Assembly: GCF_900169785.1 (NCBI RefSeq)
Contig: NZ_FWER01000011.1
Span: 1 to 64,000, forward strand
DNA length: 64,000 nt
Source: Rhizobium sullae
Lineage (GTDB): Bacteria > Pseudomonadota > Alphaproteobacteria > Rhizobiales > Rhizobiaceae
Reading direction: 5' to 3'
Under the pieces are notes generated by a model. It was not told the origin of the DNA. It ran no database searches and was given only the letters and a program-made list of their open reading frames with translations. This document shows positions 63,658 to 64,000 of this stretch, piece after piece. The position numbers and the translations under genes are program-made. Within the stretch, counting starts at the first letter, position 1. The number at the start of each line of letters is the position of its first letter.

Positions 63658-64000
63658 TCAGTTCCAGTCGATGCAGTAGCCAAGGAAGCGCTTCGAATCG
63701 ATCGGGTCGACGCTGAGCTTCTTGCGCAGCTTCTTGCGCAGCTTGGAGATATGGCTTTCAACGACGTTTTCTTCGACTTCCTCGTCGAAGATGCCGTAGA
63801 TGGCATTGAATATCTGGGTCTTGGTGACGCGGCGGCCGCGATTGGCGATCAGGTATTCCAAAATGCGGCGTTCGCGGCGGGGAAGTGCAAAGACTTCGCC
63901 GTTGATTTCCGGATCGCGGCCGTCCGAAAAGACGCGGATCGCGCCGATATCGGTGTGGGTCGAAATCGCCTTCAGGCGGCGGCGGATAGCAGCAGCGCGC
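63658..64000 (-). CDS. rem: OmpR-type flagellar regulator Rem (C-terminal part)
   Basis: This is the C-terminal end of an OmpR/PhoB-type winged-helix regulator. The frame is open to the right edge of the window, so the N-terminal receiver-like domain and start lie outside. The visible 113 residues include [40 protein letters not shown], the recognition helix [17 protein letters not shown] and the ending [13 protein letters not shown]. Its place directly before flgE identifies it as Rem, the growth-phase activator of swimming genes in rhizobia. It acts as an orphan regulator there. Confidence 0.88.
   Translation of the reverse strand, partial: RAAAIRRRLKAISTHTDIGAIRVFSDGRDPEINGEVFALPRRERRILEYLIANRGRRVTKTQIFNAIYGIFDEEVEENVVESHISKLRKKLRKKLSVDPIDSKRFLGYCIDWN

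Noticed and set aside
62226..63806. Longer FlgE reaching into rem
   Set aside because: The first 93 codons are Ser/Arg-rich antiphase translation of rem; the hook motif begins at 63527.

Overview
This window is ordinary core chromosome of a fast-growing rhizobium, most like the Rhizobium etli / R. leguminosarum group. The evidence is a RirA iron regulator, an AglEFGAK alpha-glucoside uptake locus with AglR, a phasin next to a CbrA-type PdhS kinase, a rhizobial late flagellar gene order ending in the orphan regulator Rem, and an alphaproteobacterial tRNA-His with A73 and no G-1. From memory, the order dppA-rirA-mmsA-phasin-cbrA-acsA2-pot-aceA also occurs in Sinorhizobium meliloti. No insertion sequence, prophage, integrase, CRISPR array or toxin-antitoxin pair was seen, and I found no convincing previously undescribed multi-gene system. 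The most interesting signals are regulatory sites and small or decayed genes.

Region 1 (1-8000): dipeptide-type binding protein DppA and RirA, a decayed M48 metalloprotease, mmsA with a divergent quinol-monooxygenase-like gene and LysR regulator, small conserved proteins, tRNA-His and a phasin. Region 2 (8100-16000): CbrA, an envelope and cell-cycle sensor kinase with a full CtrA-type site just before its start, then acetoacetyl-CoA synthetase and an AsmA-like envelope protein. The phasin and the synthetase both belong to PHB metabolism. Region 3 (15900-25700): the putrescine/spermidine importer potFGHI, then a ScfR/RamB-type regulator divergent from isocitrate lyase (glyoxylate shunt), with LuxR- and LysR-type regulators.

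Region 4 (25600-30850): two chemoreceptors on the minus strand and a 47-residue membrane peptide. Region 5 (30850-39600): a YhiN/BaiN flavoprotein with a TTG start; a PuuA-like gamma-glutamyl-amide synthetase with a PuuB-like oxidase, which would catabolise the polyamines that Pot imports; and zwf-pgl-edd, which feed glucose 6-phosphate into the Entner-Doudoroff pathway. Region 6 (39600-47500): the agl operon for alpha-glucosides, with the divergent LacI-type repressor AglR and palindromic operators between them. Its hexose products would enter through zwf-pgl-edd next door.

Region 7 (47500-53270): folD, a Wzz-like polysaccharide co-polymerase, a WecG/TagA glycosyltransferase, and a LysR plus flavodoxin-fold NAD(P)H oxidoreductase pair that overlaps the end of the flagellar cluster. 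Region 8 (53220-64000): a long minus-strand flagellar series rem, flgE, flgK, flgL, flaF, flbT, flgD, fliQ, flhA, fliR and four small flagellar-cluster genes. It covers hook, hook-filament junction, flagellin control and the export gate. Rem runs off the right end and DppA's operon probably runs off the left end.
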